Source: Rhizophagus clarus
Lineage: Eukaryota; Glomeromycota; Glomeromycetes; Glomerales; Glomeraceae
Length of the DNA: 64,000 nt
NCBI GenBank assembly: GCA_015698045.1
Contig: BLAL01000054.1
Location: 620,001 to 684,000 of the forward strand
Direction: 5' to 3'
A program made the position numbers and the translations under genes. Under the pieces are notes generated by a model. The model was given only the letters and a program-made list of their open reading frames with translations. It made no database searches and had not been told where the DNA came from. Each line of letters opens with the position of its first letter. Within the stretch, counting starts at the first letter, position 1. Below are positions 22,701 through 35,212 of this stretch, piece after piece.

Positions 22701-24240
22701 ACATAATGCTAAACCATTATTTGAGACCACGTTTACTATCTCGAATATTACAGACAAATCACTTAAATACGAGATACTTTGGCCAGCATTTAGATTTGAT
22801 ATTACACCAGCTTATGGCACTGTTAAACCTCAAAGTGTAACTGTTGTCAAGATATCGGTAATGCATAAACATCTTACTGCAGGTTCAAAACGAGAAGATT
22901 CTAAAAAATTAATTGGCATGCTTAAGAGTTCAGAAAAGAATGGCGAACGACTAATGAGTAGAACAAGAATATTGGTACTTTGTGAGAATGGTGAACGTAA
23001 AGAAGTTGTTGTTGATATTGTACCGTTTAAGAAAGAATCGAAAGGTGAAATAGAACCTATAAGATCATCTTCAAAGAATGCTAGAGATGAGAATGGAAAT
23101 TTCATTAGTAGGTCTGGTAAGAGTTTTAGTAGGACTGTGGATGATCTCATTAAAGCAGCTAGAGCAAGGGCAAAAGCGAAGAAACAGACAAGACCAGAAG
23201 ATAAACCTAGGACAACAAAAATTTCTAAAGGTAAATCCATAGCCGTTACCACAACTAGCTCAACTGGTAAAACTCTAAGCGCACCTCCCCTTAGAAGGAG
23301 TTCTTCAAGTAAACCACCCAGTCGTTCAAGCAGTCCAGAAGGCAGTAGTAGAAATCGCATTCGAAAGAAAGCATCATCATCATCGTTACGTAGTCGACCC
23401 AATACACCTGATATTGCTCGTTCTCGAACGCCTGATGAATCTAAATCTATTAAACAACTTCCTCAACGTAAAAATTTTCTTTATGTCGGAGTTCCAGGAA
23501 ATATTAATTGTTCTCCTACCACTATTCGAGAAACAAATCATAGCGTATTCCGTATTCAGAATCCGACAAACAAACCTGTAACATGGCATCTTACAACCGC
23601 GACAAATCCTTTCCTTCGTCGTTCAGAATCTACTAGTAGCTCTGCTCAAAAAATAAATGATGAAGTCTTTTTGATTATGAAGACAAGTGGATTCCTTCGA
23701 CCTGGTCAAACTGAAAAGGTAGTGGTAAGTTTTCGTCCGGTGATCGTTGGGACATATCATCAAAATTTTATGTTGGAGGATTCTATGAACGCAGAAGGTG
23801 CTGGCGGATTAGGGGGTGTCAGCGTTCGTATACAAGGTGAAGGGAAAGTAGATGCATCAACTTCTGCAAGACCTGATATAAAACGAAGTACTAGTTCTAG
23901 AGTGAAGGACTTTGAAGTTTCTGAAACCGAAGTTAATATTCCAGCAACTAGAGTAGGGAAACGAAGATCGGTGGGAATAAAAATACGTAATCCTTCTAGT
24001 CAATTGATAAGGATAAAATGCAAGATAGAGTTAAACAACAGTACCAATGAATCATCTACAGCCTTGTCGATACCCTTATCCAGTGTCCAAATTAAACCAC
24101 GTGCATTTGTACTACTTCCAGTACGATTTCAACCCAAGGAGATAGGTGAAATTCGAGGTATCGTAAAATTACAAGCTGTTGGTAGGACAGAGATTGAAGT
24201 AGATATTGTGGCAGAAGGAGTATCAGAAACTGTATCATAA
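19761..24240 (+). CDS. Large protein with three C-terminal ASH/MSP-like domains
   Basis: Three exons (19761-20762, 20856-21035, 21157-24240) give 1,421 residues. The first two thirds are low-complexity, Ser-rich and acidic, with many SP/TP sites and an E/K-rich tract near residues 427-460. The C-terminal third holds three Ig-like beta-sandwich segments of the ASH/MSP type. About residues 910-1010: FETTFTISNITDKSLKYEI, then PAYGTVKPQSVTVVKISV. About 1165-1290: FRIQNPTNKPVTWHL, then GFLRPGQTEKVVVSFRPV. About 1309-1421: VGIKIRNPSSQLIRIK, then VLLPVRFQPKEIGEIRG. This layout resembles CEP192/SPD-2-type proteins of centrosomes and spindle poles, but no orthology can be claimed. A basic Ser/Arg-rich linker (SSSKPPSRSSSPEGSSR) precedes the second domain. 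Both introns are GT-AG and phase 0. Confidence 0.8.
21253..21345 (+). repeat. In-frame 12-bp polypurine minisatellite (Glu/Lys)
   Basis: About five copies of GAGGAGGAAAAG within exon 3 of the ASH/MSP-like gene encode an EEEK repeat. The strand is pure purine over the array. Units are a multiple of three, so copy-number changes would keep the reading frame. Confidence 0.8.
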
Positions 24241-26135
24241 TCATATCAACAAAATCGCATAATTCAACATCATCACCAGTTTCCTTGTCATGGTTAGCAT
24301 AGTCTTGGTCCGTTTTTTGTGGCTTTCAATTTAGATCCTATTGGCTACCCAAACAACCAATACGTAGCCCATATCCTACCCTATCCTCTCCTTTATATAA
24401 ATCGTATCTCTATACATTATCCATTTTTGCCGACTTAAAATTTACTATTTTTTTTATCCCTAATTCCTTAATTTCGATGCTTTCTCAGATTTTTATCTCA
24501 CATCAAGAAACGTAAGAAAACTGATATTTTATCGGGAACAAAAAAAAAAATTTAAAAAGTACTTTTAATTAACTGATTTTTTTTATTATTATATTTTGTA
24601 AAAAAAAAATGAAATAATTACAATTATTTCAATTTATGTTTAATATTTTTCATATCAAAAAGACAATTATCTTTCATATTTTCCTTGAATTCGATTTTAC
24701 TTTTTACAAATTCGCATTAATTCCTCCAAATTAATTTTTTTTTTTTTTTTTTGAATTACGAAAATTATTTATATATAAATATAACCCACTTGTTTTAAAA
24801 AACAAATTTTTTTTTTAAAAAGTATATCAATGTTCTCAATTATTAAGATTTGACATTATGTCAAAAAAAAAAAAAAAAAAAAATTTACTGGGATTTTGAG
24901 AACCAAAAAAAAAAATTTATTAAAAAAAAAAAAGATCTTTATAATAAATTATAGTGAAATCTTTATTAATTCGTAATAGTAATTATTTGATAAAATGATT
25001 ATTTATTTTATTTATTTTATTTATGAAAAGAAGTTTTTCTGTATTTAATTAATATTTTCTTTATAATTTTTTCCCTTTCGATTTTTGACTAATAATTGTT
25101 ATCGATTTTTTTTTCTTTTAATGGTGGCACAATTGGCAAACGATTTCTGAATAAAAAATCTGATCTATCTCGCTGAAATTATTTTTCTTGTATATAATAA
25201 ATACCGAATTTTTTTATTAGATAGTAATTATAACACTTTTGGATGATTTTCACCTACATAAATATTACTACTTATAACAGTGAATTAAAATATTCGGATC
25301 TTCTAATTTCGGCCAGAATTGGTAGGAATTTCATGATTCTGGCCTAAATTAAGGCAATAAAAATTGTGTTTGATAAACAAAATCTTATTTGATACTCTAC
25401 AATATTTGAAATAGAAATTCTTGACAATTTTTTATTTACTTGTTTTTAACCATTTAATATAATAATATTATAATATATGTTTATGATTAGTTATTATAAA
25501 TTTCTTTTATATTTGAAAGAATCCATAGTAAAAGATAGGACTCAACCAAAAATTTTTTTTAAATTTTATTATAATTATATAAGGATCCTGAACTATATAT
25601 AAATAGGTCAGAGGTTGAGTTTGCTTATTGATCATATAAAATTTTTAAAAAATTGCTTATTTTAGAAGTATTTTTGAAAATTTCTTATCCCACATACCCC
25701 TGTATTTAATAAATCTACTAATTGGATTTAATGAAATTTATATCATTAGATTCATCTTAATGAGACGAATCTAATAGTATAAATATTATTTTGATAGCAT
25801 TAATATTGACTAAGATATTCTAAATTGAAAAATTTACTATATATTATATTTGACTTAAATGAAAGATGTTCAGGATCCTATTATATATTAATTTAACTTT
25901 TTTAAAAAAAAAATATTTTTTTAATTAAATTTTAATAATTTGTAATTTTGTATTTTTTTTTTATAAATCTAATCCTTCTGTATAATACTTAAATCTAATC
26001 TTCAGGATGCAAAATATTTAAATCTCACACATAATTTTTATCACTTTATGTAAATTTTATTGGTTAATTTTTATATTATAATACAACTTTTTTATATAAC
26101 TTTAAATTATTTTGTTTTATTCTTTATTTTTTTTT
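24241..26135. other. Gene-free AT-rich stretch
   Basis: This is the 3' flank of the ASH/MSP-like gene, then AT-rich DNA with many A/T homopolymers. No coding frame, inverted-repeat element or RNA gene could be supported. Confidence 0.5.
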
Positions 26136-26800
26136 TTATCTAAGAATACAAAAATCAATAAAAAATACTAAATTCAAGAATAAAATCAAATGATAATTAT
26201 ATTTAACATAAAAATCAATAAAAATATAAAAATCAAGAATAAGTTTAAAAGTAGTCATATCCCAAAAATAAAAAATATAAAGATTAATAAAAAAATATAA
26301 AAACTAAAGATAAAATTAAAGGGTAAATATATCCCAAAGATAAAGAATATAAAAATCAATAAAAAGATATGAAAATTAAGAATAAAATCAAAGGAAAAAT
26401 ACATCCCAAAGATAAAGAACACAAAAATCAATAAAAAGATTTGAAAATTAAGAATAAATTAAAAGGTAAGCACATTTAAAGATAAGGAACACAAAGATTA
26501 ATAAAAGATGCAAAGGTTAAGGATAAAATCAAAAAGTAAATACATTCCAAAGATAAAAAATATAAAAATCAATAAAAAATATGAAAAATCAAAAATAAAA
26601 TTAAAGGGTAATCATATAAAGAACACAAAGATTAATAAAATCAATAAAAAATATAAAAATTAAATATAAAATTAAAAAGTAGTTATATTCCAAAGATAAA
26701 AAATATAAAGATCAATAAGATTAATAAAAAATGTGAAAATCAAGGATAAAATCAAAAGTAATTACATCCCAAAAATAAAAAATACAAAAGATAAGATTAA
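26136..26800. repeat. Degenerate tandem array, about 60-70-bp units
   Basis: Roughly ten copies of an A-rich unit: AAAAATCAATAAAAA, a TGAAAATTAAGAATAAA-like block, ATCAAAGG, then TACATCCCAAAGATAAA. Spacing and sequence vary, so the array is old. No coding potential was seen. Confidence 0.7.
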
Positions 26801-27000
26801 AAATATTAGTAGTATTTAAAAATAAAAACAAAAAAAAAAAAATAATAAAAAATACAAATACTTATTCTAATGCTAAAATCTAAAATCCAAATCCATTCTT
26901 ACAGTAAAGAAAAAAAAAGAAAAAGAAATATTAATAATATTTCAAATCAAAAAGGTTCAAAACTAAAATCTTAAGTTCAGTAATATCCAAGTTCATTTTT

Positions 27001-27589
27001 AAAAAAGACATTTTTAAATCAAATAAAAATAAATCTGAAAATATGATGTATATTAAATTTCGCTTTTGTATAAAAATATATGTCATATATTTATAGTTAA
27101 TCAAATTATATTTAATATATTATATGAAATTAAATTATTTAATTTATATTAATTTTAAAATTAATCAATAAAATTACATTAATCTTTATACATAATATAA
27201 TATATTAAAATTAATCAATCAAAATTGATTTGTTTATATGTGAACAGACCTATAGCGAAAGGTGAGGTTAGAACTATAGATGCCATCCAAATTATTTTAA
27301 ATAAATCCCAAATTAATTTGTACATTTTGATAACCATAATTCCCAAATCCTAAATGTACAAATTGCAATATATATGTTAAGATCAGATCACATGCATAAA
27401 GATCAGACTGAATTTTGATTGGCTAATAATAGATAAATTGAAGAACTACTATCATTAGTTGTAATTTTATAGTTATATATATTTTTAAATTTGTATTAAA
27501 ATTTGTCTTGAACTTTCGAATATCTAATTTTTTAATAATATTAATTTATTTAATATAAATTTAATAAAAAGTGTATTGTTTTTTTTAAA
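27001..27589. other. Gene-free AT-rich spacer
   Basis: Sequence between two degenerate arrays. Nothing beyond AT-rich DNA was recognised. Confidence 0.4.
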
Positions 27590-28330
27590 ATGTTACAAAA
27601 TCTAAAAAAATTCTCTATTAAAAATATCTTATATAAACTTTTAGAAAACCTCAAAAAAAAAATCTCTATTTCTTATACAAATCTTAGAAAATTCAAAAAA
27701 AAATCATTTTTTACACAAATCTTGAAATATCTTAAAAAAAAAATTTTCTATCAAAAATATCCATATAAACCTTAAAATATTTCATAAAAAAGGAATCTCT
27801 ACCAAAATATCCTATACAAACTCTTAGAAAATCTCTCAAAAAAAAATTTTCTATTAAAGAATCCCATGTAAATCCTTTTTATACAAACCCTAAAAAATTT
27901 TACAAAAAAATTTTCTATCAAGTATTCCATATGAACTCTTTCCATATGAACTCTTAGAAAATTTCAACAAAAAATTAAAAAATTTTCTATTAAAGATATC
28001 CTATATAAACCTTTTTCATATAAATATTTGAAAAGTCTTTATCAAAATATCTCATATGAATTCTTTCTTCACAAATTCATAGAAAATCTTTATCAAAATA
28101 TCCCATACAAACTCTTTCTTTATAAATTCTTAGAAAATCTTAATAAAAATTTTCTATCAAAGAATCTATATAAACTCTTTCCATATGAACTTTTAGAAAA
28201 TGAAAAAAAATTTTTATTAAATATCCTATACAAACTTTTAGAAATCTCAAAAAAAAAAAATCTCTATTTATCATAATATTCTATACAAATTTTAGGAAAT
28301 CTATTAAAAAAAATTTTCTATCAGAGTTTA
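27590..28330. repeat. Degenerate tandem array, about 45-60-bp units
   Basis: More than ten copies of a unit built from TTTTCTATCAAA, ATATCCTATACAAAC and TCTTAGAAAATCT, then an A-run. Open frames here (27,590-27,775; 28,028-28,276) are Lys/Tyr/Asn-rich translations of the array and were not called as genes. Confidence 0.75.
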
Positions 28331-28472
28331 AAGAGTTTTAAAATGATTTATAAATAAAATATTATTGTTGAAAAAATCTAAAAATCTGCTAATATATAAT
28401 AAGCCAATTAGCAACCAATTGGTCATTAATCTAATATGTGACCTATTGATAATTGATAAATTCAACTATACA

Positions 28473-28519
28473 CCAATTGGTCATCAATCAGTCATATGAC
28501 TGGTTGATAACTGATTTGG
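28473..28519. repeat. Imperfect 47-bp palindrome in a TTGGTCATCAATCAGT-rich patch
   Basis: Centred between 28,495 and 28,496 (GTCAT|ATGAC). The left arm CCAATTGGTCATCAATCAGT pairs with a right arm containing CTGGTTGATAACTGATTTGG. Shorter copies of the same words lie on both sides from 28,400 to 28,570, in both orientations. This could be the core of a small foldback element. Confidence 0.6.
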
Positions 28520-28570
28520 AATTTATACCTGATTGATGACTGATTGGAAGAATCAGTCATCAATAGGTAA

Positions 28571-29340
28571 CCAATCAGTTAGGGGCATACCAGAAATTAG
28601 CTGATTTAATAGGAAGTAGGGGGCTAACCTAAAAATCAGATTCCTATGATTGGCTATAAATTATATAATACATATGTATCGATCCTTGAAATTAGCTTAA
28701 ATTAAGAATTTTTAATAAAAAATTAGTAAACAGTGCAAGATACGATTGTGTTACACATTCATCTTATCAATCTTATGTAGAATAATCAGAAAATAAAAAA
28801 ATTTTTTACAACTCATGCTTAAAAATTAAAGTAATAATGACTTTTTATAACCCATCAACTATTTTAAGAATCCATCACGTTTTACACTAGTTGCAAATAA
28901 AAGTTTTGTGAATACAATAGTAGTTATTTGCAGTTGTTAATGGACTAATGGTATTATTTATTCTCCAAAAGCTTTTTCATGATGTAAAATAATTAAATAA
29001 GGCAGTAAGAATAATTGGGTTTTATATGAATTTGCTATAATATTTAAAGAATTTTGAAAATAAAAAAATAACCAAAATTTTCATTATCTTTTATTAATTT
29101 TTAATTTTAAAAATTTTGTTTTTAAAATATGGAGACAAAGAATCTTCTTTTATATCATTTACTGACAATGATTTTAAAACTAACAATGATTTTAAAACTC
29201 ATGCAGGCTCCTCTTAGGGAAATCACTTAACTGACATTAAAATTTCGTGATATTTAAATCTATCAGTATGAAAACTTTGCCTTTTAGATAGATAATTGTT
29301 ATTACAAAGCTTTGCGAATGTTGTAATCTTCTTGATCATA
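28571..29340. other. Gene-free stretch
   Basis: Unremarkable AT-rich sequence between the palindromic patch and the 115-bp array. No feature could be supported. Confidence 0.4.
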
Positions 29341-30115
29341 TACTCTTGACCTCAATTATCCTTAATTCCAAAAGTCCAGTTGTGCTTTTCGTTTGGCAAC
29401 ACTACAAAAAAGAAAAAAAAAAATAATTAATTAATTAAAAAAAATATCGAAAAAATTCACCCCAACCCTCCCTTACCTTAATTCCAATAGTCTGGTCATG
29501 CTTTTCGTCTGGCAATACTACAAAAAAAAAATTACTAATTAATTAATTAAATAAAAAACTAACAAAAAATATCACCCCAACTCTCCCTTACCTTAATTCC
29601 AATAGTCCGGTCATGCTTTTCATCTGGCGAAACTACAAAAAAGAAAAAAAAATTAATTAATTAAATAAAAAAAAACAACAAAAAACATCTTCCCAACCCT
29701 TCCTTACCTTAATTCCAATAGTCTGGTCATGCTTTTCGTCTGGCAACACTACAAAAAAGAAAAAAAAATAATAATAATTAATTAATTAAATAAAAAAAAA
29801 ATAACGAAAAGTATTTCTCCAACACTTCCTTACCTTAATTGTCCTTAATTTCAAAAGTCTTTTCGTCTGGTAACACTACAAAAAAGAAAAAAAAATAATT
29901 AATTAAATAAATAAAAACCAAAAAACACCATCCCAACCCTCTCTTACTTTAATTCCAATAGTTCAGTAGTACTTTTCATCTGGCAACACTACAAAAAAAA
30001 AAAAAAATAACTAATTAATTAAATAAAAAAACTAACGAAAACACCTCCCAAACCCTCCCTTACCTTAATTCCAATAGTCCGGTCATGCTTTTCATCTGGT
30101 AACATCACAAAAAAA
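29341..30115. repeat. 115-bp minisatellite, seven copies
   Basis: Units begin CCTTAATTCCAATAGTCYGG and continue TCATGCTTTTCGTCTGGCAA, CACTACAAAAAAG, an A-run, a TTAATTAATTAA block, then CACCCCAACCCTCCCTTA. Unit starts are near 29,361, 29,477, 29,592, 29,707, 29,834, 29,948 and 30,064, mostly 115-116 bp apart; the fifth unit carries a small internal duplication. The GTCTGGTCATGCTTTTCGTC core is better conserved than the A-rich spacer. Confidence 0.85.
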
Positions 30116-31286
30116 AAATTTTTTTTCAAGATCAGATATTCAGATTATCTGATTAGATCAGCAAGTCATATGTGGGTCTTTATACTGAATAATTCATTAA
30201 TCATTATAGTATTGAATTTATCGCTGATGAAAAAACTGCCAGAGGCGCTATAGGACTCCTGAATGCTACTGTGACGCATATATGAAACCTCGTCCTTGGT
30301 AGTTATAATAAGTGTACATAAAAATTTTAATAAAGAGTGTACATGTATTTTAAATTTATTATCAAATATACTACATAAATTTATATATAATTTTTGCGTT
30401 CTAATAGAGTGTACAGACAAAGTTGAATTAAAAGTAAATACGATGTACAACAAAAGTTTATTGATAAATCACATGTACATTAAAAGTTATAGAAGGAAAA
30501 AAAACTATTTTAAAGATTTTTTTAAGCTATTCATCATTAGAATTTTTTCTCATCCACATAATTTTTTCTGCTTCTTTAATGGATTGTTCAAGTTCGCAGG
30601 ACTTTTCAACAAAATGAAAATATGTCGCATATTAAAGATCTCTAAATTTCAATATTTTTTCTAACCAGCGAGAAGCACTATGATATTCTTCTAATACAGA
30701 ATCCAAATATGCAATGAAACAAAATGGATTAGACTCACATGTGAATTGTGCACAGTCTTTACTTATAATTGGAATAAATTCATATGCTGAATCTGGCTTG
30801 AGATCATATAAGCGTGCATGAATTTTTCCTTCATTCGAACCAGATAATAAATCTACACGAACATAGCTTAATTTACGTTTCTTAAATTTGTAAAAAAACT
30901 ATAAATTTTAAAGAATAATAAAGAATTTAGTAAAATTTAAAATAATTTACCTCAAATATTGCAATAATTTCAGCAATGATAATAGAATGACTATTTTCGC
31001 AATAATAATAAAAATCTTCTCTTTTAAATTTAGATGATTGTGGATTTATTTTTGTGAAATCAAAGACTTTTTTGCATGCAGTTTTTCATCGACTAATTGT
31101 CCTTTTGTTCTTGTTTAATGTTCAGTATTACTCAATCGGTCTTGACGAACAGTAGCTATAATATCTATTGTGCCTAGTTCAGTGACTACTGTGAGATTAT
31201 TTTTATTGAGTGTAGCTTTATTTCCAACTTTTTTCTTTTCTTTCTGAGTAAAGTAATCATATTTTTCTAAAGTATCAAATAATTTA

Positions 31287-32677
31287 TTAAAACATTAAAA
31301 ATAAAGAATAATAAAAAATTAAATTCAAATTACCTTGATAATATGACATTGCTTGCATTATAGTTAATGGAGTCAATTCATGGGTTTTTTCAAATACTTT
31401 ATTTATCTTTTCAAAAAAATTATCCTCAAAATTCAATTCCAAAGTTGATTGAACATTTTTATTATCCATTTTATCTAAATCATTATTAGGAAAGTCAAGA
31501 TGTTCAGAAAATTTGGATCTGTTCAATATGCGTTATTGATGTTGTGTGAGCAATTTAGCAACATCACATTCACTATCCAATTCATCCTCTGATTCACCCT
31601 CAAGTTCATCATCAGTTTCTCTTGCACTCTCCATAGGTATATTATGATTATTTTTTTTTTTAAGTGAATGTAAAGATTGTTGAATTAATTCTGAAAAAAT
31701 TTCCTTATTTATTACTATGCCAAGACTGTGAAGTATAATTTTCATAGCATATGAAGTCTAAAATTTCAGTATAAACATCAATTAATAATAATAAATAATG
31801 AAATATAAGATAATAAAGTAATATATACCTTTTCTATCATATTATTAATATCAAAAATTGATGGAAAATCTGTCAAATTTTTTGGCAATTTTTCTTTAGC
31901 TGTGGATAATTTAATATTATAACCATCATTATTATCTGGTTTGATTAAATTACCTAAAATAGTAAGATTATATATATAATTAATTTAATTTTTTAAAATA
32001 ATAAGTCTTGGTTAAATTACTAACCTTTCATTTCAATCATAATATTTTTTAAAATTTTTTCATTCATTGATAAGAAATCTAGTACAGTAAATCAATAATC
32101 TGTCGTACACAACCAAATATATGCTCAAGAAAGGCAGTAGAAATCATCCACGGATATAGAGGATAGTTTGAATAAAAATTTGGCCATTATTGAATTAATA
32201 ATATCAAGGTTAATCCCAGATAGATAAAATCATTGTATGATTGCCAAGATATTCCAAATTTATTTTCATTACATGTGCAAAAAAAATACATGCGTCCCAA
32301 GTAAATCCTACACGATTTATATAGTCTATGCTATATGATTTCCATGATTCGAACAAAATTCCACAAAAAAATGGTAACAAGCATCGTCATACATTTCATC
32401 ATTATTATTTTTCATAGAATAATCTGTTAATCCTATGAATAATAAATAAATTGTTAATTGTATTTTTTAATTAAAATTACTTCACATTTTACTTGCCTTT
32501 TAAAACAGATGATAAAAAAAATCTCTCAGCTGATTCGTCTGCCTGCTTATCTTTAGGATTAAGAATATTACTTGTTAAATCTGAATAAATTTCAGGATTT
32601 TCTTTTAAAATCCACAAATGTTCAGTAGACATAATATAATATCCAATTGGACACACTCTTGTTTCACTATTATACAT
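31287..32677 (-). pseudogene. Downstream coding fragments of the unassigned element
   Basis: Several minus-strand frames continue the coding region of the element. 32,489-32,677 includes CPIGYYIMSTEHLWILKENP. 31,533-31,745 includes a strongly acidic stretch (ETDDELEGESEDELDSE). 31,287-31,526 includes FEKTHELTPLTIMQAMSYYQ. They are separated by AT-rich gaps, some of which may be introns. No catalytic motif was recognised in this part. Confidence 0.4.
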
Positions 32678-32897
32678 ATTTCGTCCTTAATAATCAAATA
32701 AAAATTTATTTATGTAAAATCACAATATAATTTCAGCATGTATTTACAATATTTTACCCTTTTTCACACAATGATAAATATTTATTCCGCAAATAAATGG
32801 CAATAAATTATCCATCAAATATAAGGCTATAGGATATTTAGTTTATTTTACTGAATATAGAAGCATTCTAATAAAAAAAAGTCATTTTAAATTATTG

Positions 32898-34743
32898 CTA
32901 TTTTAAATCTTTTATTAAAGATCTTACCTTTTTAAGTGCAAGTTCATGAGTAAAAGTTGGATCTTCACTATAAACTTCACCTAACCAATTCTGATCAAGA
33001 GTAGCACTATCAAAATATAAACCAATTGTTATAGCTCCTGCACAGTTTAATTCTCTCATAATTAAATTATTATCATATGTATTAATTTCTGCTTTCTCCG
33101 TTTGGTTTAATGGATTGACAGTAATCACAATTGGCGGTATTCCAGAAATACAAGCTGAAAGAGCATAAACTGTAATATATGTTGTTTTTTTAAAATTGCT
33201 GATTTTATTATGAAGTTCCTCCATTGTCATTGTTGTTGAAATTATAGTTTCTTCGATAAGCACACACCCAATCCATTTTTGCCGCTGTCTACAAATTTCA
33301 ATTAATTCTGCAACTTTTGTTTGATCTTTTGCGCATATTGTAGGACCAGTATAATCATATGCTTTACGCCACATTGTAATAATATCTGAAAAACTTGATA
33401 TATTTATTCCATATATATTATAATAAATATCTGATTTATTTCTTTTATGTCATAAAAATTGAATTGTTAGTTCGCCAAATTTACTATAAGCCAACATGTT
33501 GCTAAAGTGCTAATAAATATAAGCACAACTAAAAAATCAATAAAACTTTCATGATACTCTCCAATTCCTCTCATAAAAGTCACACCACATTGCAATTTAT
33601 TAATAACTTTTGTTACAGCTTGTGTCATTCCAACAAATATAGGCCGATTTTTTTCTAATGTTTTGTCAATTAAAAAGGTTATACATTGGCTAACCCAATT
33701 CTCAAGCCCATGAGTCTTGACTGCTTCAATAATACGTCCAAGTGCTGGATATTTATTAACTATTACATAATAGGAATGATCTGATATTTCTTTTTTGACA
33801 TATGTGCACAGTTGTTGTAATTCTGTTGATTTTGTATGTTCAGGTCGATGTTTAAGTGAAATAATTATTGTTTCATGCAGCTTCTTAATGTCATATTGAG
33901 CCCAGCTATCTTCAAATTGAGAAATAATGCTTGCAGGTATTGGTTGACCTTCTTTCAGGAGAAACAAACAATCGATTTGTGCAATAAGTTTTTGATAATG
34001 TCGATTTCTTTTCTGTACAGCATCTGTTTGTGTTAAAATACCACATTTGAAACAATATTTGGATGTTGTATATCCTTCACATTTGTTGCTTTTAATATAT
34101 TCATATGCCTTAACATTTTTATCAAAAAGATCATCATCACGTAAAATTTTGTATTTATCTGTTGATGTTCTATATCGTGCTAATGCTGCAAATGATTTAA
34201 AATAAAAATCATAGCACACTTAAAATAGAGAATTTGAATAAAATTTTTTACTTTTATTCTTTGAACATTATTATTATTAAATAATTACCTTTTTCTGATA
34301 ATTCTAAGTATTGAAAATTTCTTTTCGTTTACTTTTAAAATTCAAGAAAGTGGCACAAAGCTTTTTAGAAGGATTTGATTCAGCATTTATTACGTTATCT
34401 TTATGCATATTTGTTTCAAGATGCTGTCATAATCGATAATCATCATTAATCCGATGTAAAGTAATAGGTGCTCCTGTATTACAATAATGATAATAAACGT
34501 AATTATTACTAAGTTTTTTTAATTTTGGATCTTTTAAAATTTATCAAGTATCAGTATCTTTTGATTACTTTGAGTTTTAGTTGGGATTTTTGGTTTTATT
34601 GCCTGTTTGGTATTTATAAAGAGTGTAGAATTATCTTTTTGTATCTTTCTTTCTGTAGAAAAACCATCATTTACTTTTACAGGAAAATTTAATTTTGTTT
34701 GTACATAAGCTTTACGTTTCACTGTTGCCATTTTTTCTTCCAT
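32898..34743 (-). pseudogene. Possible transposase of the unassigned element
   Basis: The sense direction is leftward. A basic N-terminus starts near 34,743. A Cys/His-containing block near 34.4-34.5 kb (YHYCNTGAPITLHRINDDYR, TGA at 34,437-34,439, QHLETNMHK) looks like a BED-type or C2H2-type finger. A 250-residue frame (34,219-33,467) contains KYCFKCGILTQTDAV. Then 33,374-32,898 contains KWIGCVLIEETI, TYITVYALSACISGIPPIVI and IGLYFDSATLDQNW. The last three resemble successive strands of an RNase H-like catalytic core with an acidic residue on each. The family is not recognised. It is broken, so at best a relic; a host gene family cannot be excluded. Confidence 0.45.
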
Positions 34744-35212
34744 TTAAAACATTTAAAACAAAGAATGTTAAAAAAAAAATTATATATTTTAACCATAAAA
34801 ATATCATATATCACGTACATCATATGTACTAGAAATCCATATTCAACTGTACATCATACACATCTGATTTTTATGTCATATATTATGAATTGATCTCAAA
34901 TTAATATAAACTGTACAACAAAAAATTTTTGATAATCTTATTAAGTGTACTTCAAATGTCAAGCCACAATACCATTAAAAAAGGCAAATTGTGTAATTGT
35001 ATGATGAACACAGATAAAATTCTAGCCCAAGTATATGACAAGGTTATTATATATATGTATTCAGGAACCCTCCTAAAAACTGATTCCTAAAAACTGGTTT
35101 TAGTTTTTTTTTTCTTTTTTTTTTGTTTCTTTCCTTTTTTTTTATTTTTAACTATTTTTTTTTATTTAGATCTTTAGTTTTTAATAAATAAAAAAACACA
35201 TTGTAAAATATC

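Larger units (their letters stand above)
30296..34961 (-). mobile_element. Putative DNA transposon of unassigned family with TGTACA end clusters
   Basis: A unit of about 4.7 kb with minus-strand coding fragments inside. Its ends are rich in the palindromic hexamer TGTACA. On the left it occurs at 30,313, 30,338, 30,410, 30,444 and 30,474. On the right it occurs at 34,848 and 34,912, with one-base variants at 34,814, 34,823 and 34,946. Both end regions also contain TGTACAACAAAA followed by a TTGATAA word. Such clusters are typical of subterminal transposase-binding sites. No exact terminal inverted repeat or target duplication was found, so both limits are estimates. Confidence 0.45.

Noticed and set aside
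25280-25360. Possible relative of the 11.5-kb MITE (GGCCAGAATTGG words)
   Set aside because: Only short word similarity; no inverted ends or duplication found.
27590-28276. Lys/Tyr/Asn-rich frames
   Set aside because: They follow the tandem array and have repeat-derived composition.
29341-30115. CRISPR-like or rRNA-spacer-like array
   Set aside because: Units of 115 bp lack unique spacers and no rRNA sequence is nearby.
30166-30664. Overlapping frames on both strands at the left end of the unassigned element
   Set aside because: They coincide with the TGTACA-rich end region and show no protein features.
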